Below, piece after piece: positions 19,674 through 27,641 of a DNA stretch of 64,000 nucleotides. Where the stretch lies: the NCBI RefSeq assembly GCF_021726515.1, contig NZ_JAKKCJ010000002.1, positions 682,001-746,000 on the forward strand. Direction: 5' to 3'. Source of the DNA: Vibrio sp. CK2-1 (GTDB lineage: Bacteria > Pseudomonadota > Gammaproteobacteria > Enterobacterales > Vibrionaceae). The notes under the pieces were generated by a model. The model saw only the letters and a list, made by a program, of their open reading frames with translations. It was not told the DNA's origin and made no database searches. The position numbers and the translations under genes were made by a program. Each line of letters begins with the position of its first letter. Within the stretch, counting starts at the first letter, position 1.

Positions 19674-20258
19674 ATGGCTAAGCAAAATGCACCATCGTGT
19701 GAGAGAAATAAACAACCGATTTTAGATGTAATCACTCCGCACTTTTCCAAAGCATCTCAAGTGCTAGAAATTGGTTCAGGCACTGGGCAGCATGCAGTAT
19801 TTTTCGCTAAACATCTGCCGCATTTAATTTGGCAAACCAGTGATGTTGCTGACAACCATGACAGTATTAATGCATGGATAACAGAGAGCACGCTATCCAA
19901 TATTCAATCGCCTGTAGAGTTTATGCTCGGCCGTGATCAGTGGCCATCTATCAATGTCGATGCAGTATTTACCGCCAATACTACGCATATCATGCAACCG
20001 CAAGAAGCCAAGACGATGATGGAGTTGGTCGCCAAGCATTTACCGAAAGGAGGCGTTTTTTGTCAGTATGGCCCGATGAAAGTAAACGGTGAATTTACCA
20101 GCGAAAGTAATCAAGCGTTCGACCAAAAGATTCGCAGTGAAGGGCGTGGCGGTATTCGTGATATTGAAGAGCTAAAAGAATGGGTAGCAGGAATGACGTT
20201 AACTGAGGTTCACCCTATGCCTGCTAATAACTTTATTTTGGTTTGGTATAAGAAATAA
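19674..20258 (+). CDS. DUF938 class I SAM-dependent methyltransferase
   Basis: Probable cytoplasmic methyltransferase of 194 residues; substrate unknown. The S-adenosylmethionine motif I is VLEIGSGTGQHAVFFA (about residues 30-45), followed by an acidic WQTSDV strand end and a PKGGVFCQYGPMKVNGEFTSESN segment typical of DUF938. The start at 19674 has AAGGG upstream. It is divergent from ybiT and convergent with the OmpA-like gene. Confidence 0.88.
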   Translation: MAKQNAPSCERNKQPILDVITPHFSKASQVLEIGSGTGQHAVFFAKHLPHLIWQTSDVADNHDSINAWITESTLSNIQSPVEFMLGRDQWPSINVDAVFTANTTHIMQPQEAKTMMELVAKHLPKGGVFCQYGPMKVNGEFTSESNQAFDQKIRSEGRGGIRDIEELKEWVAGMTLTEVHPMPANNFILVWYKK

Positions 20259-20269
20259 AAAAGAATCGG

Positions 20270-20310
20270 TTAAATAAAAAAGAGTGAAGCCGTAATCGAC
20301 TCCACTCTCT
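20270..20310 (-). terminator. Terminator of the OmpA-like lipoprotein gene
   Basis: On the minus strand an 11 bp stem (AGAGTGGAGTC / GGCTTCACTCT, two G-U pairs) lies at 20281-20308, followed by six T. On the plus strand the trailing T run is weak. Confidence 0.82.
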
Positions 20311-20364
20311 TAAAGTACTTACTCAGCTAACTTCACCAGTAAGGTGAGTAGTGGTAGTAGACTA

Positions 20365-20910
20365 TTATTCTGCAGCTGGTTCTTCAGTTTCAGTTGCTTC
20401 TGGAGCAGCTTCTGCTGGTTGCTCAACTTCAACTGTTACGCTAACGTCAGCGCGGCGGTTTTGAGCACGGCCTTCATCTGTGTCGTTATCTGCAACTGGA
20501 GATGCTTCACCTTCAGCGCTAACAGTAATTAAGCTAGAATCAAAGCCTTTGCTTGTTAGGTAATCAGCAACTGCTTGAGCACGTTCTTCTGATAGCTTTT
20601 GGTTGTATTCATCAGTACCAACGCTGTCAGTGTGACCAACGATAGTGATTGATTTTAGGTTAGCAGCAGTTGCTTGGCTAACAGCTTGATCAATCTCATC
20701 AGTTGTTTTTAGTTCTGCAGAATCGAAATCAAATAGTAGATCAGCGCTTAGGCTTACAGGAGCCATTACTGGTGCTGGAGCTTCAGTTTGAGTGGTTGTT
20801 TCAGCTGCTGGTTCAGCAACTTCATCACTTGAGCTACAACCTGCTAGTGTTGCCATTAGACCTAGAGCACAAGCCATTCCTAAAACATTCTTTTTCATAC
20901 TTTTTTCCAT
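20365..20910 (-). CDS. OmpA-family outer membrane lipoprotein
   Basis: Peptidoglycan-binding lipoprotein of 181 residues. The signal peptide ends in the lipobox LAGC (Cys about residue 25), followed by an acidic/threonine/proline linker. The OmpA C-terminal domain (about residues 55-155) has LLFDFDSAEL, TIVGHTDSVGTDEYN and NRRADVSV, with the conserved aspartate and arginine that bind diaminopimelate. The tail is rich in Glu and Ala. The ATG at 20910 is preferred because GGAG lies 8 bases upstream; a second ATG follows four codons later. It is not the pal of the tol operon, since no tol genes adjoin. Confidence 0.9.
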   Translation of the reverse strand: MEKSMKKNVLGMACALGLMATLAGCSSSDEVAEPAAETTTQTEAPAPVMAPVSLSADLLFDFDSAELKTTDEIDQAVSQATAANLKSITIVGHTDSVGTDEYNQKLSEERAQAVADYLTSKGFDSSLITVSAEGEASPVADNDTDEGRAQNRRADVSVTVEVEQPAEAAPEATETEEPAAE

Positions 20911-21234
20911 TATTGTTACTCCGATTTTAACTATAAAACGTTGTCGTTTTGTAGCCCTTCAGCTAAGCAGATTCCTTTAGAGCCATCAATGAGAACTTAA
21001 TTAGTGATTCTAAATATAGTTGAAGATTACATTTAATTACAACTGCTTGTATTTAATTTATGTATGGCTTCAACGTCCACTTACAGTATGGGTAATAATA
21101 AATGAAAAACAAGCATTTACCAATTAAACCCTGTTAAATGTATGTTATTTTTCATAAAAAGAGTGATATTTAGGTTGAGATAGTTACCTTATCCTGATTG
21201 CTTGTTTAAAAAAACATCACGGGAAGATTAAATA
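20911..21234. other. Intergenic region upstream of the OmpA-like gene and downstream of fhuB
   Basis: A 324-base AT-rich gap. It must hold the promoter of the OmpA-like gene (minus strand); a small hairpin AAAACG-ACAA-CGTTTT lies in the leader near 20935-20951. No clear hairpin terminator for fhuB is visible beyond a T-rich stretch at about 21207-21213 (minus strand). No reading frame seen. Confidence 0.5.
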
Positions 21235-23205
21235 TTAATGTCCCTTTTGCCCTCGGATTAATAAGAGCAAAAAGTAGCTCCCGCCAACAATCGAAACAAC
21301 GGTACCAGCGGCCACTTGCATTGGGAATAAAATGCTTTGCCCAATCCAATCCGCAATTAACATAAGTAACCCACCAGTAAGCCCTGCGACTAATAATTGA
21401 GATCGTGCTTGTTTCGCGCCAAGCATCACTGCCATATGGGGTGCTAATAAACCTACAAATGCAACCGGGCCCATGGTAGTGGTAACCAAAGCACAGAGTA
21501 GAGCGACGCTGCAAAGTAGAATGACGCTGGTGGCTTGTACATTTAACCCGCGAGCGGAAGCAAATTGGCGGCCTGCAGAAATAAGTGTTAACCAACGAGA
21601 AACGCTAACTAAAGCGGTAAAAATAACGGTGACGCTAAGTGCTAATACAATGGCACTTTGTCCTGAAACTCGGTATGTCGAACCGGCTAACCAACCAATA
21701 ATGGTGTAACTATCCTGAGTACCTTTTGCTAGTGCAAACTGAACCAAAGATTCGATTAATGCACTGATGGCGATACCAATTAAGATCATACTCGATGGCG
21801 CAAATTGATTTTTACGCCCTAGAAGTAGTAGAACGGCAAGCACGACCATGCTACCAGCAAAGGCAATCAATGAACCTGAAGCAAAAATATTAGTGCCTAA
21901 AAAGACAGTAGCACCTACTAATGCGAAGGTTGCACCAGCGGAGATACCAAGAATATCAGGACTCGCCAATGGGTTGTAAATAAGGCGTTGTAATACCGTA
22001 CCAGCGGCGGCTAATGCAACACCTGCGGCCAGTGCAGTCACAAAGCGAGGCCAGCGTAGATCCCACGTAAAGCTATCGGGAATCGCCCAGAGTAAGCCGT
22101 TGTCTGTCATTGATAGTGTGGCGCTGATAATTAGCATCACACTTGTCATGATAATTAGGCTTGGTATCACTAAGTTTGAAAGCTGTGCCTTACTTGGCGG
22201 AAGTTTAATGGAGATCTGGTCTTGTGCTTTTAATGCTCGGCGGCTAAACCACACTAAAGCCGGAGCACCGATTGCGGCGGCGGTTGTGCCACTTGGTATC
22301 ATTTCTTGAGTGAATTGGCTAATTAACAGCGCCAGTATGTCAGTGGCTAAAAGGGCGATACTACCAATGATCATACTGGTATACAGCTCAGCTTTCGGTG
22401 TTCTCGCGCCAATAGCACGGGCAATATTGGGTGACAATAAACCAATAAAGCTGATCACACCAACTGCAGTAATTGAAGCTGAGACTACCCATAGCCCAAG
22501 TGCGATCAGAACAATGAAATAAGGAATAACATTAAGCCCACGAGCGGCTGCTCCCTGATGGCCTAAACGCATTAAGTTTAAAATACGTGGCGCGATAACC
22601 AGTAATACAAGAGCAACCGAGAGTCTAGGGAGGAGCCATTGCACCATTTCCCAGCCATTTTGCGCAAGATCGCCAGCACCCCATATAAACACGTTTTTAG
22701 CGTATTGGTCGTTAAGCAAAATAATCGCAGTGGCAATTGCGCCAAACAAAATGTTGACGACCATACCGGATAAAATAAGCGGCAGACCCGTGATGTTTTT
22801 CGGCCCAGCGATTGTGATAACAAGCCCCATCGCAAACATTGCTCCCACCATTGCGGAAAGCGCCATGTAGTCGCTAGCAAGGTTAGGAAACCAGACGTTG
22901 ACTACGATGAGAGCCAGCCAAGCACCAGAAGAAGTACCAAGCGTAAGCGGGGAAGTCAGCGAGTTTTGAGTTAATTGCTGCATCAAACTACCGACTAAAC
23001 CAAGCATCGCGCCGACGATAATCGCCATCACCGCACGAGGTAGTTGCGCATAAACAAAATTGAAATCGGCAAACTCTTGCGCTTCCGCACCCATCAATAA
23101 ATGCCATTGTTGAGAAATGGATAGTGGGTTGGCGATTTGAAGGCTAGCGACCGCGATAATCGCGAATGTGAGGACAATTGTGATAATAGTTGGAATGCGG
23201 AGCAT
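21235..23205 (-). CDS. fhuB: Ferric hydroxamate ABC transporter permease FhuB (double-length)
   Basis: Inner membrane permease for iron-hydroxamates, 656 residues. It consists of two fused FecCD-type halves of about 325 residues each, with roughly twenty membrane helices; the second half begins around residue 335 (ITFSMT-like PDSFTWDLRWPRFVTAL). Paired motifs occur in both halves, for example LGLVGSLMQQLTQNSLTSP with LGTSSG and LAAAGTVLQRLIYNPLASP with LGISAG. The start is taken as the ATG at 23205; a TTG just before it is also possible. AGGA upstream of this start lies inside a CTAG-rich repeat. Last gene of fhuCDB. Confidence 0.95.
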   Translation of the reverse strand: MLRIPTIITIVLTFAIIAVASLQIANPLSISQQWHLLMGAEAQEFADFNFVYAQLPRAVMAIIVGAMLGLVGSLMQQLTQNSLTSPLTLGTSSGAWLALIVVNVWFPNLASDYMALSAMVGAMFAMGLVITIAGPKNITGLPLILSGMVVNILFGAIATAIILLNDQYAKNVFIWGAGDLAQNGWEMVQWLLPRLSVALVLLVIAPRILNLMRLGHQGAAARGLNVIPYFIVLIALGLWVVSASITAVGVISFIGLLSPNIARAIGARTPKAELYTSMIIGSIALLATDILALLISQFTQEMIPSGTTAAAIGAPALVWFSRRALKAQDQISIKLPPSKAQLSNLVIPSLIIMTSVMLIISATLSMTDNGLLWAIPDSFTWDLRWPRFVTALAAGVALAAAGTVLQRLIYNPLASPDILGISAGATFALVGATVFLGTNIFASGSLIAFAGSMVVLAVLLLLGRKNQFAPSSMILIGIAISALIESLVQFALAKGTQDSYTIIGWLAGSTYRVSGQSAIVLALSVTVIFTALVSVSRWLTLISAGRQFASARGLNVQATSVILLCSVALLCALVTTTMGPVAFVGLLAPHMAVMLGAKQARSQLLVAGLTGGLLMLIADWIGQSILFPMQVAAGTVVSIVGGSYFLLLLIRGQKGH

Positions 23206-23210
23206 CAAGA

Positions 23211-23350
23211 GTTCCTGGGTTTCTAGTACCTAGTTCCTAGGTGTGCATGCTAAGAACTAGGTGTTTATATTTGATTTTTCGTGAAGTGGTGTGTTTGCGA
23301 CTTATTTCTTTTCCTAGAGTCTAGGAACTTGAAACTAGGGACTAGAACCT
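23211..23350. repeat. CTAG-rich intercistronic repeat element, copy 1 (fhuD-fhuB gap)
   Basis: The element runs from GTTCCTGGG (23211) through CTAGTACCTAGTTCCTAGG, a non-conserved centre, then TCTTTTCCTAGAGTCTAGG and AAACTAGGGACTAG. It holds seven CTAG tetramers in about 140 bases, and its ends are roughly inverted copies of each other. It includes the fhuD stop codon and supplies the AGGA in front of fhuB. The start and end modules match copy 2 at 24291-24370. Confidence 0.75.
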
Positions 23351-24281
23351 AAGGACCCTGTATCTCTAACAAACTTTTAGTAATTGATTCTGCAATATAC
23401 TGCATAGACATTGCACCACCATAATTCCATACCGATTCTGCTTCATTAACATGGCCATTACGAACAAATGGCATCGCTTTCCAGAGCATAGATTTATTTA
23501 ATTGAGCTTTTTGTGCGTCGGTGAATGGGCCAAAGTAGATCACATAACCATCTTTAATGTGCTGTAGGTCAGTAATTCGTTTTTGTACGATTCCCCATTC
23601 TTTGGCCGGTTGTGGGAGCGCTGTAGTTAAACCAAGTTGATGGATCACGTAGTCAGTGGTTGAATTGCTTGCGTATAAATAGATAGAAGTTTGGTTAGCA
23701 AAACGCATTGCCGCGACACTTGGCATTTCACCATTAAACGCGGTTTCTAATTGTGATTTTAAGTCGGCAAAGCGTTGGCTCATTGCATTGAGTTTTTGTT
23801 CGGCTAAATCACTTTTACCGACAACGGCTGCAATGTTGCGGAAGTTCTCAATGGCGGCTTTAGCGCTGTCTTGATCCGCATTGTAGGTTTGGTAATACAA
23901 CACTGGTGCAATGGTTTGCAGGCGAGGGATCAAATCTTTTTGTGGAGAGGCCGCCAAAATGAGGTCAGGTTTTAATTCCGCTAGCTTTTGCATATTCGGT
24001 TCAGCGCGAGTGCCGAGATCTTGCACTGATTCAGGAATGGCTGGTTTGACGACCCAAGTGGTGTAGTCTTTGATATTTGGCACGCCAACGGGAGTAACAT
24101 CAAGTTCGAGTAATTGCTCAGCGAGATCCCAGTTTAAAGCGACAATACGTTTCGGGTGACTATCTAATTGATGCTCGCCTAGGCTATCGGTGACGGTAAT
24201 CGACGCGAAACTTGGGGAGGCGATAAACAAAGCTAAAACTGAAGCTATTAAGAGAGTTGGAATTTTAATGAGTTTCTTCAT
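23349..24281 (-). CDS. fhuD: Ferric hydroxamate periplasmic binding protein FhuD
   Basis: Periplasmic siderophore-binding protein, 310 residues, with a cleavable signal peptide (about 1-26, SPSFA) and no lipobox. The TroA/FhuD fold is seen in the N-terminal lobe (HPKRIVALNWDLAEQLLELDVTPVG, about 42-66) and the C-terminal lobe (LWKAMPFVRNGHVNEAESVWNYGGAMSMQYIAESI, about 265-300). Alternating DLAEQLLEL and GVPNI motifs resemble E. coli FhuD. It lies between fhuC and fhuB, separated from both by CTAG-rich repeats; the last codons and stop fall inside copy 1. Confidence 0.93.
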   Translation of the reverse strand: MKKLIKIPTLLIASVLALFIASPSFASITVTDSLGEHQLDSHPKRIVALNWDLAEQLLELDVTPVGVPNIKDYTTWVVKPAIPESVQDLGTRAEPNMQKLAELKPDLILAASPQKDLIPRLQTIAPVLYYQTYNADQDSAKAAIENFRNIAAVVGKSDLAEQKLNAMSQRFADLKSQLETAFNGEMPSVAAMRFANQTSIYLYASNSTTDYVIHQLGLTTALPQPAKEWGIVQKRITDLQHIKDGYVIYFGPFTDAQKAQLNKSMLWKAMPFVRNGHVNEAESVWNYGGAMSMQYIAESITKSLLEIQGP

Positions 24282-24290
24282 GTTAAATAC

Positions 24291-24370
24291 GTTCCTGGGC
24301 CCTAGTCCCTAGTTTCTAGGAAGAGCGGTTGCTGAATAATCTTTTCCTAGTGACTAGCAACTAGGAACTT
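24291..24370. repeat. CTAG-rich intercistronic repeat element, copy 2 (fhuC-fhuD gap)
   Basis: Begins GTTCCTGGG (24291) and continues CCCTAGTCCCTAGTTTCTAGG, a short different centre (about 24321-24340), then TCTTTTCCTAGTGACTAG and CAACTAGGAACTTG. It has six CTAG tetramers in 80 bases. Its outer modules match copy 1, but its centre is about 45 bases shorter. It fills nearly all of the fhuC-fhuD gap. Confidence 0.75.
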
Positions 24371-24379
24371 GCTTCCGAT

Positions 24380-25150
24380 TCAAATCACGACGGCTATTTT
24401 TTGATCATCTTGCTGTGGGTGATCTAAAAGTTGGATATCGGTTTCGTATAAATCCGTTAATCGTTGATCATCGAGCAGTAATTCTTTTGCGCCGCTAAAA
24501 GCGATCTTGCCTTGCTTTAGCGCTACGATATGAGTGGCATAACGGAGCGCCAAATTCAGATCGTGCAAAATAACTAAAATGCCACAGCCAGTTTGCTGAT
24601 TCAGTTCTTGCAGCAAATCCATTAAATGGTATTGATGATGGATATCGAGGGCTGAGGTCGGTTCATCGAGAATCAGCACTGGAGATTGCTGCGCCAGTAA
24701 CATGGCAACCCAAGTACGTTGACGTTCACCACCAGAAAGTTTATCGGCAAGATTATCAGCATATTGTTCAACGCCGGTTTTTTGCATCGCTTCGACAATG
24801 ATTTTCTCATCATCATTTTGCCAGCGACCAAACACACCACGCCAAGGGAAACGCCCTAAACGAACCAATTCTTGTACCGTAAGTCCTGCAACATCTGGCA
24901 ATTTTTGCGGCAAAAAAGCAATTTCTTTGGCTAGTTGTTTTTGGGAGAAATCTGAAATTTCAGTCTGGTTGAGCGTCACTTGTCCAGAGTCGGCTTCCGA
25001 TTGTCCTGAAAGAAGGTTAACCAGTGTCGATTTACCACTACCATTATGACCAAGCACAACCGTCAATCCATCACTTGGAATGGAAAGTTCATCAATCGAT
25101 AAAATATCGCGATTATCTCGGTGAACACGAACTTGGTTGAGTTTGAACAT
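24380..25150 (-). CDS. fhuC: Ferric hydroxamate ABC transporter ATPase FhuC
   Basis: Cytoplasmic ATPase powering FhuB, 256 residues. Walker A GHNGSGKST (about 34-42), signature LSGGERQR (about 137-144), Walker B PVLILDEPTSALD (about 155-167) and the switch histidine in ILHDLNLALRY are all intact. First gene of fhuCDB; the fhuA-like gene ends 88 bases upstream behind a strong hairpin. I see no Fur box directly in front of it, so expression may depend partly on read-through from fhuA. Confidence 0.95.
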   Translation of the reverse strand: MFKLNQVRVHRDNRDILSIDELSIPSDGLTVVLGHNGSGKSTLVNLLSGQSEADSGQVTLNQTEISDFSQKQLAKEIAFLPQKLPDVAGLTVQELVRLGRFPWRGVFGRWQNDDEKIIVEAMQKTGVEQYADNLADKLSGGERQRTWVAMLLAQQSPVLILDEPTSALDIHHQYHLMDLLQELNQQTGCGILVILHDLNLALRYATHIVALKQGKIAFSGAKELLLDDQRLTDLYETDIQLLDHPQQDDQKIAVVI

Positions 25151-25183
25151 ATTTTTCTCTGGGGTTATTTATTGTGCACTAGA

Positions 25184-25222
25184 AAACAAAAACTAGGGCC
25201 ATTGTACTCAATGGCCCTAGTT
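25184..25222 (-). terminator. Terminator between fhuA-like gene and fhuC
   Basis: AACTAGGGCCATTG (25191-25204) and CAATGGCCCTAGTT (25209-25222) form a perfect 14 bp stem with a four-base loop. On the minus strand it is followed by TTTTTGTTTT, a strong intrinsic terminator layout for the fhuA-like gene. Confidence 0.88.
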
Positions 25223-25238
25223 AGTTTAAGGTGTTTCT

Positions 25239-27377
25239 TTACCACGTATAGTTAATAGTTGCGGTTGCGGTCAATTCTTCACCGTAGTAACAGTAGTAAT
25301 CACAGCTAGAAACGTACTCTTTATCAGTCAAGTTATTAACATTAACTTGCGCACGCCATTTAGGTGTAATGTCGTAGCGAGCCATGGCGTCAAATAAGGT
25401 GACACTTGGTACATGTAGCAAGTTTTGTGATAAATAGTAATCAGATGCATGACCGGATGAGGAGCCCATATAGCGAGCGCCAGCACCAAGTACAAAACTA
25501 TCTAAGCCTAGCGAAGTAAAATCATATTCTAACCATGCTGAGGCCATATTTTTTGGAATCAGTGGAGTTTGTATTGCTTTTGCACCTTCTGTCTCAACAA
25601 CCGTTGAGTCCGTGTAGGTATAATTCGCTCTGACTAATAAGTCATCTGTAGCTTGTATAGTTGTTTCAATTTCAACACCCTTAGATGTTTTTTCACCAGC
25701 TTGGGTTTGGGTGGCACCATCAGCACTAGATACTAAGCTATTTGTTTGACTCACATCGTAATACGCAATATTAATATATCCGTTTAAAAAGTCTGGTTGA
25801 TATTTAATACCAACTTCAGTTTGTTCACCTTCAACCGGTTTGTACAAGCTGTTAGTATTGGAGTCAATGTTCGCTAATACTTCAAAAGATTGTGAATAAC
25901 TTACATATGGTGATATGCCGTAATCCGACAGATACATTAATCCGCCACTAAATGAAACATTTGATTCATCAACTTTGTCGCTGTTTAGATTTGGCGAATT
26001 AACAGATGCGTGTACATCATTTTCTACATTGACAAAGTCATAACGCACACCTGCTTTGGTCACCCATCTATCATTGAAAATAAGTTGATGTTGTAAATAA
26101 ACTCCAGCTTGTTTTTTGGTAATAGTTACATCATCGGCTTGGCTAGGATCTGCTGGAGTATAGTTATCATATATAGGATTAAATATATTAATATTGCCTA
26201 TATTTGAACCCATCGTATTCCAAAAGGAGTAATTACCGATTCCATCATTTCTATAGTATTGAAGGTCAATACCAATAAGAGTCAAGTTCTCAGTGTTTGC
26301 TATGTCATATTCAGCAACTAATTGATTATCAGTGCTAATGTTTTGAGTGTTGCCATCACGGTAAACAAGTCCTCTGGTTAAATCTGGACTAGATTCACTT
26401 CCATTTGCGTATGTACTAATAAGCTTCAAATCTGTATATGCATATCTAGTGTTTTGTTTAAATGACCATACGTCATTGAAGTGGTGCTCTAGCTCATAAG
26501 CTAATGAAATTTGCTCATTCTTATTTTCATCATACCCTGGTTCGCCAAGGTTTGTACTTGGATCTATTTTACCGTTAGGTGTATCAATTAACGTCCCATA
26601 AGCGGGTTTAAATGGGTTAGTTGGAACTCCATCATCTTTTTTATATGAAGCAAGGAAAGTTATTGATGTATCAGGGCTTATATCCCAAGCAAGACTAGGG
26701 GCTAGGTAAACACGGTCGGTATCGGTATCATCAAGCATTCCATCACGCTGACTCATCATCCCGACGAGTCGGAAGCGAACATCACCGTCATCATCGATAA
26801 AGCTTGTTGTATCTACACCTATTTGCTGTTGGTTATTTGTGCCAGCTTGAAGCTTAAATTCTCCACCTTCAGTGTAGCCTGGACGTTTACTTACGGCATT
26901 AATTACGCCTCCAGGAGGGGCTTCACCATATAATATAGCTGACGGCCCTTTTAATACTTCAACTTGTTCTAAGCCGTAAGGCTCAAGTGTCCAAACATAG
27001 TAACCATTAGTTGTTAAGAGATTACCATCTAAATATGTTGCAGCATCAAAGCCACGAACTTTAAACCAATCGGTGTCATTATCCGAACCATAAGGTTGGG
27101 TCATTACACCCGGTTGATAACGCAGCGCTTCATCCAATTTTTGCGGCTGCTGTACAGATAACTGTTCTTCATCGATCACCGATACACTGCGTGGAGTTTC
27201 GGCGAGCGGCGTCTCAACCTTCAACGCTGAAGCGGTTACTGTAATGGTGTCTAAGTTTTCAGTTGAAGCTTCTTCTTCAGCAAAAGAGGGTAGAGCAATA
27301 AGGGCTAAAGAAAGTCCAAGAGCAGGTTTCATAATGCGAGAAACTGCTTGTGAAACAGGGTGCAAAGCGAAAGACAT
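25239..27377 (-). CDS. fhuA: TonB-dependent ferric hydroxamate receptor, FhuA-like
   Basis: Outer membrane receptor of 712 residues. Signal peptide ends at LPSFA (about residue 33); a TonB box LDTITVTA follows. Plug motifs include AETPRSVSVI, LDEALRYQPGV, VRGFDAATYLDG and VEVLKGPSAILYGEAPPGGVINAV. The barrel ends in TATINYTW, and a cysteine pair sits near the end (VSSCDYYCYYGEE). Placement before fhuCDB and the similarity of plug and C-terminus to FhuA/FhuE-type receptors support a hydroxamate substrate. It is clearly different from the receptor at 13067. Confidence 0.87.
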   Translation of the reverse strand: MSFALHPVSQAVSRIMKPALGLSLALIALPSFAEEEASTENLDTITVTASALKVETPLAETPRSVSVIDEEQLSVQQPQKLDEALRYQPGVMTQPYGSDNDTDWFKVRGFDAATYLDGNLLTTNGYYVWTLEPYGLEQVEVLKGPSAILYGEAPPGGVINAVSKRPGYTEGGEFKLQAGTNNQQQIGVDTTSFIDDDGDVRFRLVGMMSQRDGMLDDTDTDRVYLAPSLAWDISPDTSITFLASYKKDDGVPTNPFKPAYGTLIDTPNGKIDPSTNLGEPGYDENKNEQISLAYELEHHFNDVWSFKQNTRYAYTDLKLISTYANGSESSPDLTRGLVYRDGNTQNISTDNQLVAEYDIANTENLTLIGIDLQYYRNDGIGNYSFWNTMGSNIGNINIFNPIYDNYTPADPSQADDVTITKKQAGVYLQHQLIFNDRWVTKAGVRYDFVNVENDVHASVNSPNLNSDKVDESNVSFSGGLMYLSDYGISPYVSYSQSFEVLANIDSNTNSLYKPVEGEQTEVGIKYQPDFLNGYINIAYYDVSQTNSLVSSADGATQTQAGEKTSKGVEIETTIQATDDLLVRANYTYTDSTVVETEGAKAIQTPLIPKNMASAWLEYDFTSLGLDSFVLGAGARYMGSSSGHASDYYLSQNLLHVPSVTLFDAMARYDITPKWRAQVNVNNLTDKEYVSSCDYYCYYGEELTATATINYTW

Positions 27378-27401
27378 AAATCAATCCATTGTTTTATTAA
27401 T

Positions 27402-27416
27402 TGAGAATCATTATTG
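27402..27416 (-). promoter_or_regulatory. Fur-box-like site upstream of fhuA-like gene
   Basis: TGAGAATCATTATTG matches the Fur 7-1-7 consensus at 11 of 14 positions and lies 25 bp upstream of the fhuA-like start. Its position makes regulation of the minus-strand gene more likely than of the ABC exporter gene 225 bp away on the other side. Confidence 0.6.
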
Positions 27417-27641
27417 TTTCGAATTGTATTCATTTTTACAGGCTCTGCCTAGAGTTTATTTGCAAAATTATTAATAAAGGAAAGAAGATCATGATCGATA
27501 TCAATGGGGGGTGGGAAATTAACCATTTTCCCTTTATGATAGCGGCACATTTCTACTGCGAGATTAGTCGGTAGCACATGTCTTTATTGAGTCTCACTCG
27601 ATTCAACTTTTGAACGCCTCACTTCTGAATGGAACCACTTT

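Noticed and set aside
21206..21595. 129-codon frame overlapping the 3' end of fhuB in the same direction
   Set aside because: Alternative frame inside fhuB; the FhuB frame carries the conserved permease sequence to its end.
25191..25222. CTAG-containing hairpin as a third copy of the CTAG-rich element
   Set aside because: It has CTAG in both arms but lacks the GTTCCTGGG and TCTTTTCCTAG modules. It is a simple perfect terminator stem.
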